A DNA stretch of 6,910 bases from an uncultured Collinsella sp. Lineage in GTDB: Bacteria; Actinomycetota; Coriobacteriia; Coriobacteriales; Coriobacteriaceae. The notes beneath the pieces are model-generated. The model saw nothing but the letters and a program-made list of their open reading frames with translations. It was not told the DNA's origin and searched no databases. Made by a program: the position numbers and the translations under genes. Shown in pieces: positions 1-5,309 of this stretch (position 1 is the first letter of the stretch; the number at the start of each line of letters is the position of its first letter). The stretch spans positions 1-6,910 of the forward strand of contig CABRWN010000114.1 in NCBI GenBank assembly GCA_902474645.1, written 5' to 3'.

Positions 1-99
1 CTCGAAGCCTATACCGTCCACTGGAACAAGAGGAGACAGGTTAAGCAAAAGGGACTGACCCCGGAGGAGTTCCGGAATCAGTCCCCATGTGCGGCATAG
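1..99 (+). CDS. IS3-family transposase OrfB, C-terminal fragment (5' end outside window)
   Basis: Frame 1 reads 32 codons to a TAG at 97-99. The peptide contains the pattern W-N-x-x-R-R-Q-x-K-x-K-G-L-T-P-E-E-F-R-N-Q-S, the usual C-terminal tail of IS3-family OrfB (DDE integrase-type) transposases, just after the last catalytic glutamate block. Nothing of the DDE core is visible because the gene begins before the window. The known role of this family is cut-out circle formation and integration of the element. The reading frame over this tail looks intact. A strong inverted repeat (51-58 with 78-85) is embedded in these last codons. Family confidence is high from the tail motif; whether the complete gene is functional cannot be judged. 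Confidence 0.8.
   Translation, partial: LEAYTVHWNKRRQVKQKGLTPEEFRNQSPCAA
51..85 (+). other. stem-loop within the 3' end of the transposase gene
   Basis: GGGACTGA at 51-58 is perfectly complementary to TCAGTCCC at 78-85. Inside it CCGGA at 61-65 pairs with TCCGG at 71-75, leaving a 5-base loop and a small CC/AA internal loop, for 13 base pairs in all. A second small hairpin (GCGGC/GCCGC, 91-104) sits over the stop codon. Neither is followed by a T-run, so these are not obvious intrinsic terminators. They may reduce read-through or be a constraint of element biology. The pairing is read directly; any role is inference. Confidence 0.6.
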
Positions 100-108
100 G
101 CCGCTAAT

Positions 109-137
109 TGACCCGTCTAAGTTTCGGGGGCAGTTCA
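109..137 (+). repeat. terminal inverted repeat (right end, IRR) of the IS3-type element
   Basis: The stretch from TTGACCCGTC through GTTTCGGGGGCAGTTCA matches the layout of IS150-group right ends, whose tip reads TGAACTGACCCC inward on the other strand. Here the tip read inward is TGAACTGCCCCCG. It follows the transposase stop by about 10 bases, as expected for the right end. The matching left repeat is not in the window, so the inner edge is approximate. Confidence 0.6.
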
Positions 138-273
138 TTTCAGCGCCGCCCGAGAAAGCTTAACGCCTTCTGGCAGGTTGTCCCGGACACGGGGCGGCCG
201 CCTCGACCGACCTCGGCCCTCGCCCACCTCAACTGCTCCTCAATTACATAGAGCTGGCCGAAAAGGGCGCAAG
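138..273. other. non-coding stretch between the IS end and the PTS gene; possible transposase relic on the minus strand
   Basis: No convincing gene starts here and I see no clear intrinsic terminator for the leftward PTS operon. The minus-strand frame closed by TGA at 142-140 reads, over about 255-140, a peptide with L-Y-V-I-E-E-Q-L-R followed by P-V-S-G and K-A-L-S-F. That order recalls two conserved blocks in IS66-type transposases (L-Y-x-I-E and K-A-x-x-Y) but with most of the connecting sequence missing. It has no start codon of its own. It could be a degraded IS66 fragment or chance; I do not call it a gene. Confidence 0.3.
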
Positions 274-1350
274 CTAGCGGGCGCCTTCCTCGTCGTCGTT
301 GGGTCGGTAGGTGATGAACTCGATAACAAAGGCCAGGACGGCAGAGACGAGTGAGGCGATGATCGCGAAGATCATGTGGGAGATCCCGGCGCCACCAGGG
401 GTCCCGTCGATGAAGTTGAGCAGGTTGAAGACGCCGAGGCCGCCCGAGATGTACATGAGGGCGCCCGTCATTCCCACGATGGCGCCGCCTACGGCGGAGC
501 TCAGGCATGCCACGACGAACGCGCGCTTGTTGGGCAGGGCGATGCCGTAGATGCCAGGCTCGGTGACGCCGAAGAAGAAGGCGGAGATCATCGCGGGAAG
601 GGCGATGCCGCGGAAGCGCTCGTCCTTGTTTCTGAGGTACATGGCAAAGATGACCGCTCCGAGCGCGAACCCGTGGCCGATGGTGGCGGCGAGCACGCTG
701 TCGTGGCCGAGGGTGTTCAGGTTCATGATGGAGATGGGGATGAGGCTCCAGTGGAAGCCAAAGATGACGAGGCACATCCACAGTCCGCCGACCAGGGCGC
801 TGCCCAGGACGGAACCAACCACGGGGAGCTGGAAGATGAACGAGAACGCCGCGCTCAGCAGGTTGGTGATGAGGGTGGCCACCGGGCCGATGACGAGGTA
901 GTCCAAGACGATGGAGACCGTCATCGTGGCGAGCGGGACGAGGAACATCTTGAGCGCAGTCGGCATCCAGCTCTTGAGCCAGCGCTCAAGGATAGAGCCG
1001 AACCACACCATGAGAAGGACGGGGATCACCGAGCTCACGTAGCCGGACACGGGCATGATGATGGGGAGTCCGAGGGCGGTGGCGTACCACGAGAACGTGC
1101 CAGCCACGCCGAGATCGATGCTGCCGAGCGCCTCGCCCGAGGTCAGGGCGACCATCGTCGGGTAGAGGAGCGCCACGCCGATTGCCACGCCGGTGAACTC
1201 GTTCATGCGGAACTTGCGCGCGGCACTGAACGCCAGGGCGACGGGAAGGAAGTAGAAGAAGCCGTCAGCCACGGTGTAGAGCAGCGTGTAGAGGCCGTCG
1301 TTTACAAAGGCCGGGACGAAGTAGGTGATGAGGGCAAGCAGTCCCTTCAT
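274..1350 (-). CDS. PTS beta-glucoside-type permease, EIIC domain (downstream part of a frameshifted EIIBC gene)
   Basis: The open frame from the ATG at 1350 gives 358 residues of a polytopic membrane protein of the glucose/beta-glucoside PTS EIIC family, which moves the sugar across the membrane while EIIB phosphorylates it. The conserved G-V-T-E-P-G-I-Y-G motif of EIIC is present, as are many hydrophobic segments and the G-x-H-x-S/A-type stretch (F-G-F-H-W-S-L-I-P). No EIIA domain follows; the protein ends in a charged tail before the TAG, so phosphate must come from a separate EIIA. The frame is also open upstream of this ATG and encodes the expected EIIC start (D-L-I-S-G-I-F-Q-P-I-L-G-P-L-A), but no ATG, GTG or TTG occurs there. 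The real gene is therefore most likely an EIIBC fusion of about 475 residues (274-1700) interrupted by a one-base shift near 1440-1443. If translated alone from 1350 it lacks its first hydrophobic segment. Confidence 0.85.
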   Translation of the reverse strand: MKGLLALITYFVPAFVNDGLYTLLYTVADGFFYFLPVALAFSAARKFRMNEFTGVAIGVALLYPTMVALTSGEALGSIDLGVAGTFSWYATALGLPIIMPVSGYVSSVIPVLLMVWFGSILERWLKSWMPTALKMFLVPLATMTVSIVLDYLVIGPVATLITNLLSAAFSFIFQLPVVGSVLGSALVGGLWMCLVIFGFHWSLIPISIMNLNTLGHDSVLAATIGHGFALGAVIFAMYLRNKDERFRGIALPAMISAFFFGVTEPGIYGIALPNKRAFVVACLSSAVGGAIVGMTGALMYISGGLGVFNLLNFIDGTPGGAGISHMIFAIIASLVSAVLAFVIEFITYRPNDDEEGAR

Positions 1351-1700
1351 GATGCCTGCGGCGGCAAGCGGTCCCAGGATGGGCTGGAAGATGCCAGAGA
1401 TGAGGTCGATGACGACGGAGGCAACGGTCTTATCGCCCTGGGGCTCGAGAAGTTGCCGGCCTCCATGACCGCGTCGTAGACGTCCTCGACGATGTTACCC
1501 ACGACCACCTGGTACTGGCCGTTGGCCTGGATGACCTGGATGACGCCCTTGAGGGTCTCAATCTTGGCCGTGTTGGCGCGGGACTCGTCCTTGAGCTTGA
1601 AGCGCACGCGCGTGATGCAGTGCGCGACGCTGGCGACGTTCTCGACGCCGCCTACGTTCTCGAGTATGGATCTGGCCAGGTCGTCGTATTTTTCAGCCAT
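1347..1700 (-). CDS. PTS beta-glucoside-type EIIB domain (upstream part of a frameshifted EIIBC gene)
   Basis: The ATG at 1700 is preceded by AAGGAG at good spacing (AAGGAGAAAATAATG), which fixes the start. Residues 1-84 form a typical EIIB domain of the glucose/beta-glucoside PTS family. The phospho-accepting cysteine is Cys28 in V-A-H-C-I-T-R-V-R-F, followed by the G-x-Y-Q-V-V-V-G block near 61-68. It takes phosphate from EIIA and gives it to the incoming sugar. After about residue 87 the frame leaves the family pattern and ends as a 117-residue product, with its TGA overlapping the ATG of the EIIC frame (ATGA at 1350-1347). Restoring one C in the CCCC tract (GGGG at 1440-1443 on the plus strand) joins S-S-P to Q-G-D-K-T-V and yields a normal EIIBC. 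It lies 31 bases downstream of the glycosidase stop, so the two are co-transcribed. A mutation, a sequencing error, or (less likely) a programmed shift could explain the break. Confidence 0.85.
   Translation of the reverse strand: MAEKYDDLARSILENVGGVENVASVAHCITRVRFKLKDESRANTAKIETLKGVIQVIQANGQYQVVVGNIVEDVYDAVMEAGNFSSPRAIRPLPPSSSTSSLASSSPSWDRLPPQAS
1440..1443 (-). other. probable one-base deletion (frameshift) in a homopolymer in the EIIB-EIIC linker
   Basis: In the coding direction the sequence reads AAC TTC TCG AGC CCC AGG GCG. The EIIB frame fits up to CCC; the EIIC frame fits from CAG GGC GAT onward. Adding one C to the four-C tract joins both frames in the variable linker and gives a 475-residue protein. 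No canonical X-XXY-YYZ slippery heptamer is present. The exact position within roughly 1440-1455 cannot be fixed because the linker is not conserved. Confidence 0.75.
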
Positions 1701-1731
1701 TATTTTCTCCTTAGTGATATTGCCCGGGTGG

Positions 1732-3162
1732 TTAGCCCAGGTCGCCTCCGTTGGTGGCGATGGCCTGTTGGTACCAGTAGAAGCTCTTCTTGCGCCTGCG
1801 CTCGAGCGTGCCGTTGCCCAGGTTGTCGCGGTCCACGTAGATGAAGCCATAGCGCTTCTCCATCTCGCCGGAGCCCGCGCTCACGAGGTCGATCGGCCCC
1901 CAGGTGGTGTAGCCGAGCATCTCGACGCCGTCCTGTTCGATGGCGTCGCGCATGGCCTCTATGTGCTCGCGCAGGTAGGCGATGCGGTAGTCGTCCTCGA
2001 TCGCGCCGTCGGGAAGCACCTCGTCATAGGCGCCGAGGCCGTTCTCCACCACAAAGAGCGGCTTCTGGTAGCGGTCCCAGAGGTCGTTGATCGTGATGCG
2101 GAATCCCAGCGGGTCGATGACCCAGCCCCAGTCGCTCGTGCGCACGTAGGGGTTCTCCACGCCGGCGAAGGCGTTGCCCTCGGCGACGCCGCCCACAGAA
2201 TCGGGGTCGCCCGCGGTGCAGCGCGAGGAGTAGTAGCTAAACGAGATGAAGTCGACGGTGTTCTCCGCAAGGATGCGCTCGTCCTCGGCGGTCATGCCCA
2301 CGTCGATGCCCTCGCGCTCGAGCATCTTGAGCGCGTAGCCGGGGTAGCGACCGCGCGCCTGCACGTCCACGAAGAAGAGGTCCTCCTGGTTCTTGACCTG
2401 CGCCGCGCGGACGTCCTCGGGACGACAGGAGTAGGGGTAGTAGCTTCCCGCGGCGAGCATGCAGCCCACCTTGTTCTCCGGATCGACCTCGTGGGCGATC
2501 TTGGTGGCCCAGGCGCTCGCCACGAGCTCGTTGTGCGCGGCGCGGTACTCGGCCTCGCGGGCATTCTCCCCGGGCTCGAGGACGATGCCGGCACCCATGA
2601 AGGGACGGTGCAAGATCATGTTCATCTCGTTGAACGTGATCCACCAGCGCACGAGGCCGCGGTAGCGGTTGAAGAGCACCGTCACAAGCCGCTTGTAGAG
2701 CTCAATAAGGGTGCGGTTTCGCCAGGCGCCGTACTTCTTGACGAGGTGGATGGGGCAGTCGAAGTGCGTGATGGTCACGAGGGGCTCGATCCCGTGCTCG
2801 CGGCAGCAGCGGAACACGTCCTCGTAGAAGGCGAGCCCGGTCTCGTTGGGCTCCTCCTCGTCGCCATTGGGGAAGATGCGGCTCCAGGCGATGGAGAGGC
2901 GAAAGACCTTAAAGCCCATCTCCGCGAAGAGGGCTATGTCCTCGCGGTAGTGGTGGTAGAAGTCGATGCCCGTCTGGGCCGGGTAGTAGTACCCAGGCTC
3001 AAAGTCGAGCATGCGCCTCAGGCCGCGGCTTACGTCGTTGCGCTCCGGCCCGTGTGGGATGACGTCGACGTTGGCAAGGCCGCGGCCGCCCTCGTCATAA
3101 CCTCCCTCGCATTGGTTGGCGGCGGTGGCTCCTCCCCAAAGGAACCCTTTTGGAAATGGCAT
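1732..3162 (-). CDS. 6-phospho-beta-glucosidase, glycoside hydrolase family 1
   Basis: This 476-residue protein is a full-length cytoplasmic GH1 enzyme (usual length 460-490). It hydrolyses phosphorylated beta-glucosides delivered by the PTS into glucose 6-phosphate and the aglycone or glucose. The N-terminal signature P-K-G-F-L-W-G-G-A-T-A-A-N-Q is present. The acid/base glutamate is Glu179 in W-I-T-F-N-E and the nucleophile is Glu373 in F-V-V-E-N-G. The segment Ser428 ... Lys436-Arg-Tyr438-G-F-I-Y-V-D is the phosphate-binding loop that separates 6-phospho enzymes from plain beta-glucosidases. The start at 3162 is supported by AAGGAG seven or eight bases upstream. It is the first gene of the glycosidase-permease pair. 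No BglG/LicT-type regulator or obvious RAT antiterminator site is visible next to it. The frame is intact throughout, unlike the permease gene. Confidence 0.95.
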   Translation of the reverse strand: MPFPKGFLWGGATAANQCEGGYDEGGRGLANVDVIPHGPERNDVSRGLRRMLDFEPGYYYPAQTGIDFYHHYREDIALFAEMGFKVFRLSIAWSRIFPNGDEEEPNETGLAFYEDVFRCCREHGIEPLVTITHFDCPIHLVKKYGAWRNRTLIELYKRLVTVLFNRYRGLVRWWITFNEMNMILHRPFMGAGIVLEPGENAREAEYRAAHNELVASAWATKIAHEVDPENKVGCMLAAGSYYPYSCRPEDVRAAQVKNQEDLFFVDVQARGRYPGYALKMLEREGIDVGMTAEDERILAENTVDFISFSYYSSRCTAGDPDSVGGVAEGNAFAGVENPYVRTSDWGWVIDPLGFRITINDLWDRYQKPLFVVENGLGAYDEVLPDGAIEDDYRIAYLREHIEAMRDAIEQDGVEMLGYTTWGPIDLVSAGSGEMEKRYGFIYVDRDNLGNGTLERRRKKSFYWYQQAIATNGGDLG

Positions 3163-3284
3163 GGTGTCTCCTTCTCTCTGGCGCCCCCATCTCTGCGGGG
3201 GACGCTTTATAACGTCCTTGCGACCTCACGCGCCGGGCCCGTGGCCCTTTCCCTGATGCGCGCGGGCCGCCTGTGAAGGGGTGA
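3163..3284 (-). promoter_or_regulatory. leader/spacer between the EamA gene and the glycosidase gene, with a stem-loop and possible -10 box
   Basis: Reading leftward, this 122-base gap contains TTATAAA (3212-3206), a possible -10 box without a good -35. Next is a stem-loop in which GCG-T-CCCCC pairs with GGGGG-CGC (3205-3181; eight pairs, one bulged T, eight-base loop). The ribosome binding site AAGGAG follows. The hairpin is not followed by a T-run, so it is not a standard terminator. I do not recognise a BglG-type antiterminator target. The glycosidase-permease pair may have its own promoter here or be read from the EamA promoter. Confidence 0.3.
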
Positions 3285-4265
3285 CTAGCTGACGGCTTGT
3301 CCTGCGGTGGCGCGACGTGCCTCCCGGCCTCCAAGCAGGGAGGGGACCTGTGCCAGGCACACGCCGGCAAGGATGATGGCGACGCCCAGCCACTCGACGA
3401 CGCCGAGCGGCTCGCCGAGGACGATCATGGCGATGAGCAGGCCGGCGGGGAGTTCCGCGGCGGCCATGACAGTGGAGAGGCCCGCGGGCAGGTGCGGAGA
3501 GCCCATGCCGAAGAGCAGGACCGGGCAGAGCATGCCAAAGAAGCCGGCGATGACGGCAAAGGGCAGGATGCCCTGGGCGAGGACGCCCGAGACGACGTAG
3601 TCCGGGCACACCGTGAGTGACATGATCACGGAGCCCGCGCACACGATGACGCCGCGCTGCTCGGACGAGCAGGGGGCCTCGACCTTGCCGGAGAGGGTGA
3701 CAAAGAGGGAGCAGGACACGGCCGCCCCCAGCGCGCAGAGCAGGGCCACGGGGTCGTACCCGGTGATGCCGGTCTTGTAGACGCCGCTGGCGAACACCGT
3801 TCCGAAGACGATGACCAGGGCGGAGGCCACTTGGAGGACCCTCGGCGGTCGGCGCGTCATGACGGTCTGCCACACGAGCCCCAGCCACGTGAACTGGAAG
3901 AGGAGCGTGAGCGCCACCGGGGCGGGCAGCACGCTCATGGCGTAGCAATAGAGGATTGAGGTGAGGCAGGTGAGGGCTCCCAGGCCCATGAGCTTAAGGG
4001 CGAGTCTCCAGCCCACGCGCTGCCAGCGGTGCCCGAGCGCGTGGCCCGCGAGTGTGGCGAGGGCGAAGAAGAGGCAGCCGAACCACGCCTGGCTCGCCAC
4101 TACCTGCGCCGAGGTGAAGCCCGCGGCGTAGGCAAGCTTGTAGGTCGTGGCCATCGCGCCGTAGCAGGCGCCGCCCGCAAAGACCTGGAGCGCCGCCTTG
4201 GCCTGTCCCTCGCCCGTGGCTCCTGCCCCGGCGGCCTGTTGCTTGATTGTGTTTGTTCCTGCCAT
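3285..4265 (-). CDS. EamA-family (drug/metabolite transporter superfamily) permease
   Basis: This 326-residue protein is an integral membrane protein with about ten hydrophobic segments in two related halves, matching DMT/EamA exporters (usually about 290-330 residues). The first half ends with L-L-F-Q-F-T-W-L-G-L near 121-130. The second half has A-A-A-E-L-P-A-G-L-L (268-277) and L-G-E-P-L (283-287), followed by a last helix I-I-L-A-G-V, which is the usual EamA C-terminal repeat signature. The first 20 or so residues are Ala/Gly/Gln-rich and soluble. The substrate cannot be told from sequence; family members export amino acids, metabolites or drugs. I chose the ATG at 4265 because GGAAGGGAG lies just upstream; the same frame stays open to a TTG at 4469, but that would add 68 residues read straight through two hairpins. 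The gene lies 122 bases upstream of the glycosidase and in the same direction. Its leader contains strong RNA structures. Confidence 0.88.
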   Translation of the reverse strand: MAGTNTIKQQAAGAGATGEGQAKAALQVFAGGACYGAMATTYKLAYAAGFTSAQVVASQAWFGCLFFALATLAGHALGHRWQRVGWRLALKLMGLGALTCLTSILYCYAMSVLPAPVALTLLFQFTWLGLVWQTVMTRRPPRVLQVASALVIVFGTVFASGVYKTGITGYDPVALLCALGAAVSCSLFVTLSGKVEAPCSSEQRGVIVCAGSVIMSLTVCPDYVVSGVLAQGILPFAVIAGFFGMLCPVLLFGMGSPHLPAGLSTVMAAAELPAGLLIAMIVLGEPLGVVEWLGVAIILAGVCLAQVPSLLGGREARRATAGQAVS

Positions 4266-4272
4266 TAGGCTC

Positions 4273-4332
4273 CCTTCCGTCTGCTGTCTTGCAGATGCAC
4301 GTCTCGTGCGTCTGTTCCCTGCAGTCGGAAGG
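4273..4332 (-). promoter_or_regulatory. nested hairpin in the EamA mRNA leader covering part of the ribosome binding site
   Basis: On the leftward transcript CCTTCCG-A-CTGC (4332-4321) can pair with GCAG-A-CGGAAGG (4284-4273), giving 11 pairs around one A-A mismatch. Inside it CAGACGCACG (4314-4305) pairs with CGTGCATCTG (4301-4292) around the loop AGA, nine of ten positions pairing. The outer stem takes in GGAAGG of the Shine-Dalgarno region eight bases before the ATG at 4265. This could restrict translation of the transporter until something opens the stem. The pairing is seen directly; regulation is inferred. Confidence 0.5.
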
Positions 4333-4382
4333 TGGGCTCGTGCGGTCTTCTGGCGGTGCATGTGGTACCTGCTGCCAAGACG

Positions 4383-4418
4383 AAAAAAGCCACGCAACCG
4401 ACTGCTCGGTTGCGTGGC
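4383..4418 (-). terminator. strong intrinsic terminator for leftward transcription, inside the EamA upstream region
   Basis: GCCACGCAACCGA (4389-4401) and TCGGTTGCGTGGC (4406-4418) form a perfect 13-bp stem with a CTGC loop. On the minus strand it is followed by TTTTTTCG, the classic rho-independent form. On the plus strand it is followed by AAAAA, so it does not act rightward. No leftward gene is visible between it and the divergent DJ-1 gene. It therefore ends either a short leader RNA of the EamA gene (attenuation) or a small non-coding transcript. Confidence 0.8.
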
Positions 4419-4500
4419 AAAAAGGTGGCTAGCGCCCAGAAAAGTCCACGCGTTTTTAGACTGGGACAAAGTACTACAACAGGTGAGATTCCGTCAAGAA
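4419..4500 (-). promoter_or_regulatory. possible promoter and structured short leader RNA ahead of the terminator
   Basis: TTGACG (4497-4492) is a good -35 candidate; the best -10 at an 18-base gap is TACTTT (4473-4468), which is weak. Between there and the terminator the transcript could fold CCCAGTC (4465-4459) with GACT...CTGGG (4435-4448), bulging three T. Together with the terminator this would make a short two-hairpin RNA of roughly 80-90 bases. I do not recognise a known riboswitch class. The promoter is only weakly supported. Confidence 0.3.
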
Positions 4501-4582
4501 AAAAACCGAGGAAAAAAGTGAGTCTCTGCCCGCCGTACCTGTGGCGGTCGTTCCCCGAACGGGGTGGTGATGTTGGGGACTG
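4501..4582. other. intergenic sequence with small inverted repeats, no gene
   Basis: No reading frame here looks real. Two small palindromes are visible: CCGCC/GGCGG (4530-4534 with 4543-4547) and CCCCGAACGGGG (4553-4564). The start is A-rich (AAAAA and AAAAAA runs). It may be part of the same dispersed intergenic repeat as the palindrome that follows, but this cannot be shown from one copy. Confidence 0.35.
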
Positions 4583-4637
4583 TCTCGATCTGTAACAGTT
4601 GGGGCTAGTTTTGGTCGATGGATGTTACAGATTGAGA
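4583..4637. repeat. long palindromic intergenic element (15-base arms)
   Basis: TCTCGATCTGTAACA at 4583-4597 is complementary to TGTTACAGATTGAGA at 4623-4637. Fourteen of fifteen positions are Watson-Crick and the other is a G-T wobble; the loop is 25 bases. On the plus strand the right arm runs directly into TTTTT (4638-4642), so it could also stop rightward transcription. The form suggests a dispersed REP- or MITE-like palindrome; copy number in the genome cannot be seen from here. Confidence 0.6.
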
Positions 4638-4701
4638 TTTTTGAGGATGGGTGAGGGTAGCTAATTCGGACGGGGCTATTTTAAACAACGGGAAATCGAG
4701 C

Positions 4702-4730
4702 GTGGCAAGCGGAGGTCTTCAGGGTATAAG
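4702..4730 (+). promoter_or_regulatory. putative sigma-70-type promoter for the DJ-1/maf operon
   Basis: GTGGCA (4702-4707, four of six to TTGACA) and TATAAG (4725-4730, five of six to TATAAT) are separated by exactly 17 bases. Transcription would begin near 4737, giving a leader of about 30 bases before the ATG at 4767. Support is consensus matching only. Confidence 0.45.
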
Positions 4731-4766
4731 ACGGCTAATTGTATGCCGCCTATGAAAGGAACCCTC

Positions 4767-5309
4767 ATGCCCAGCGTTGCCGTTCTCGCCGCCGATGGCT
4801 TTGAAACTATTGAATGCTTGACCATGGTCGATGTCATGCGTCGCGGCGGCGTGCGCGCCACGCTCGTCTCGATCATGCCCACGCGAGAGGTCGTAAGCTC
4901 GCTGCAGATCCCCGTGACCTGCGATGCGCTCTTTGATGAGATCAACTTTGACGAGTACGACTGCGTCGTGCTGCCCGGCGGCCTACCCGGTGCCACCAAC
5001 CTGCGCGCCGATCAGCGCGTCTGCGACGTGGTCTGCGAGTTCGCCGCGACCAAGCACGCCGCCGCCATCTGCGCCGCCCCGTTTATCCTGGGCGAGCTCG
5101 ACCTGCTCGAGGGGCGCCACGCCACGTGCTTCCCTGGCTTTGAGAAAAGCTTCCCCGAAGGCGCCTATACCGGCGAGAAGGTTACGCAAGACGGCAACAT
5201 CATCACCGCCAGCGGCATGGCCCAGTCGCTCCCATTTGCGCTTGAGCTGCTGCGCACGCTCGCCGGCGACAAGGCTGTCGAGAAGGTCGCCGAGGGCATC
5301 CAACTATGA
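4767..5309 (+). CDS. DJ-1/YajL (ThiJ/PfpI superfamily) protein
   Basis: This 180-residue protein has the complete small DJ-1 fold pattern. Residues 66-80 read Y-D-C-V-V-L-P-G-G-L-P-G-A-T-N, the conserved glycine-rich strand and loop. The nucleophile-elbow cysteine is Cys102 in A-A-I-C-A-A-P, and the glutamate that interacts with it is Glu16 in G-F-E-T-I-E. Family members are reported as redox-sensitive chaperones, protective proteins or glyoxalase-like enzymes; the exact function here is not fixed by sequence. I chose the ATG at 4767 because AAAGGA lies just upstream and the protein then starts at M-P-S-V-A-V-L, the first beta strand. The earlier in-frame ATGs at 4743 and 4752 lack a good ribosome site. 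Its stop overlaps the Maf start (ATGA, 5306-5309), which points to translational coupling. Confidence 0.9.
   Translation: MPSVAVLAADGFETIECLTMVDVMRRGGVRATLVSIMPTREVVSSLQIPVTCDALFDEINFDEYDCVVLPGGLPGATNLRADQRVCDVVCEFAATKHAAAICAAPFILGELDLLEGRHATCFPGFEKSFPEGAYTGEKVTQDGNIITASGMAQSLPFALELLRTLAGDKAVEKVAEGIQL

Larger units (their letters stand above)
1..137 (+). mobile_element. right end of an IS3-family (IS150-like) insertion sequence
   Basis: The window opens inside the last part of an IS3-type transposase gene. After its stop comes a short non-coding stretch and an end sequence finishing in GGGGGCAGTTCA, which resembles the right terminal repeat of IS3/IS150 elements (these end in TG...CA with a GGGGTCAGTTCA-like tip). 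I place the outer edge at the CA at 136-137. The left end and the rest of the element lie outside the window, so the target duplication cannot be checked; TTT or TTTC at 138 onward would be the expected 3-4 bp copy. The element lies just downstream of the PTS operon and points toward it. The family call is from recall of motifs, not from a search. Confidence 0.75.

Noticed and set aside
1436..1446. Programmed -1 frameshifting between EIIB and EIIC
   Set aside because: No X-XXY-YYZ slippery heptamer or obvious downstream stimulatory structure; the family normally encodes B and C in one frame, so deletion or read error is simpler.
1492..3276. 594-codon open frame on the plus strand opposite the glycosidase, and a 367-codon one opposite the permease (376-1479)
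   Set aside because: Both are antisense shadows of real genes in GC-rich DNA; they lack ribosome sites and family features, while the opposite strand has clear GH1 and EIIC motifs.
4355..4418. T-box-like TGGTACC followed by a hairpin on the plus strand
   Set aside because: Only the KpnI-like palindrome matches; the hairpin is followed by A's on this strand, there is no specifier stem, and no aminoacyl-tRNA-related gene lies downstream.
4266..4469. 68-residue N-terminal extension of the EamA protein from a TTG at 4469
   Set aside because: It would read through the terminator and the ribosome-site hairpin, is Arg-rich and unlike any EamA start, while the ATG at 4265 has a good ribosome site.
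4743..4766. Earlier in-frame starts for the DJ-1 gene (ATG at 4743 and 4752)
   Set aside because: No good Shine-Dalgarno sequence precedes them, and AAAGGA correctly spaced for 4767 lies inside this stretch.
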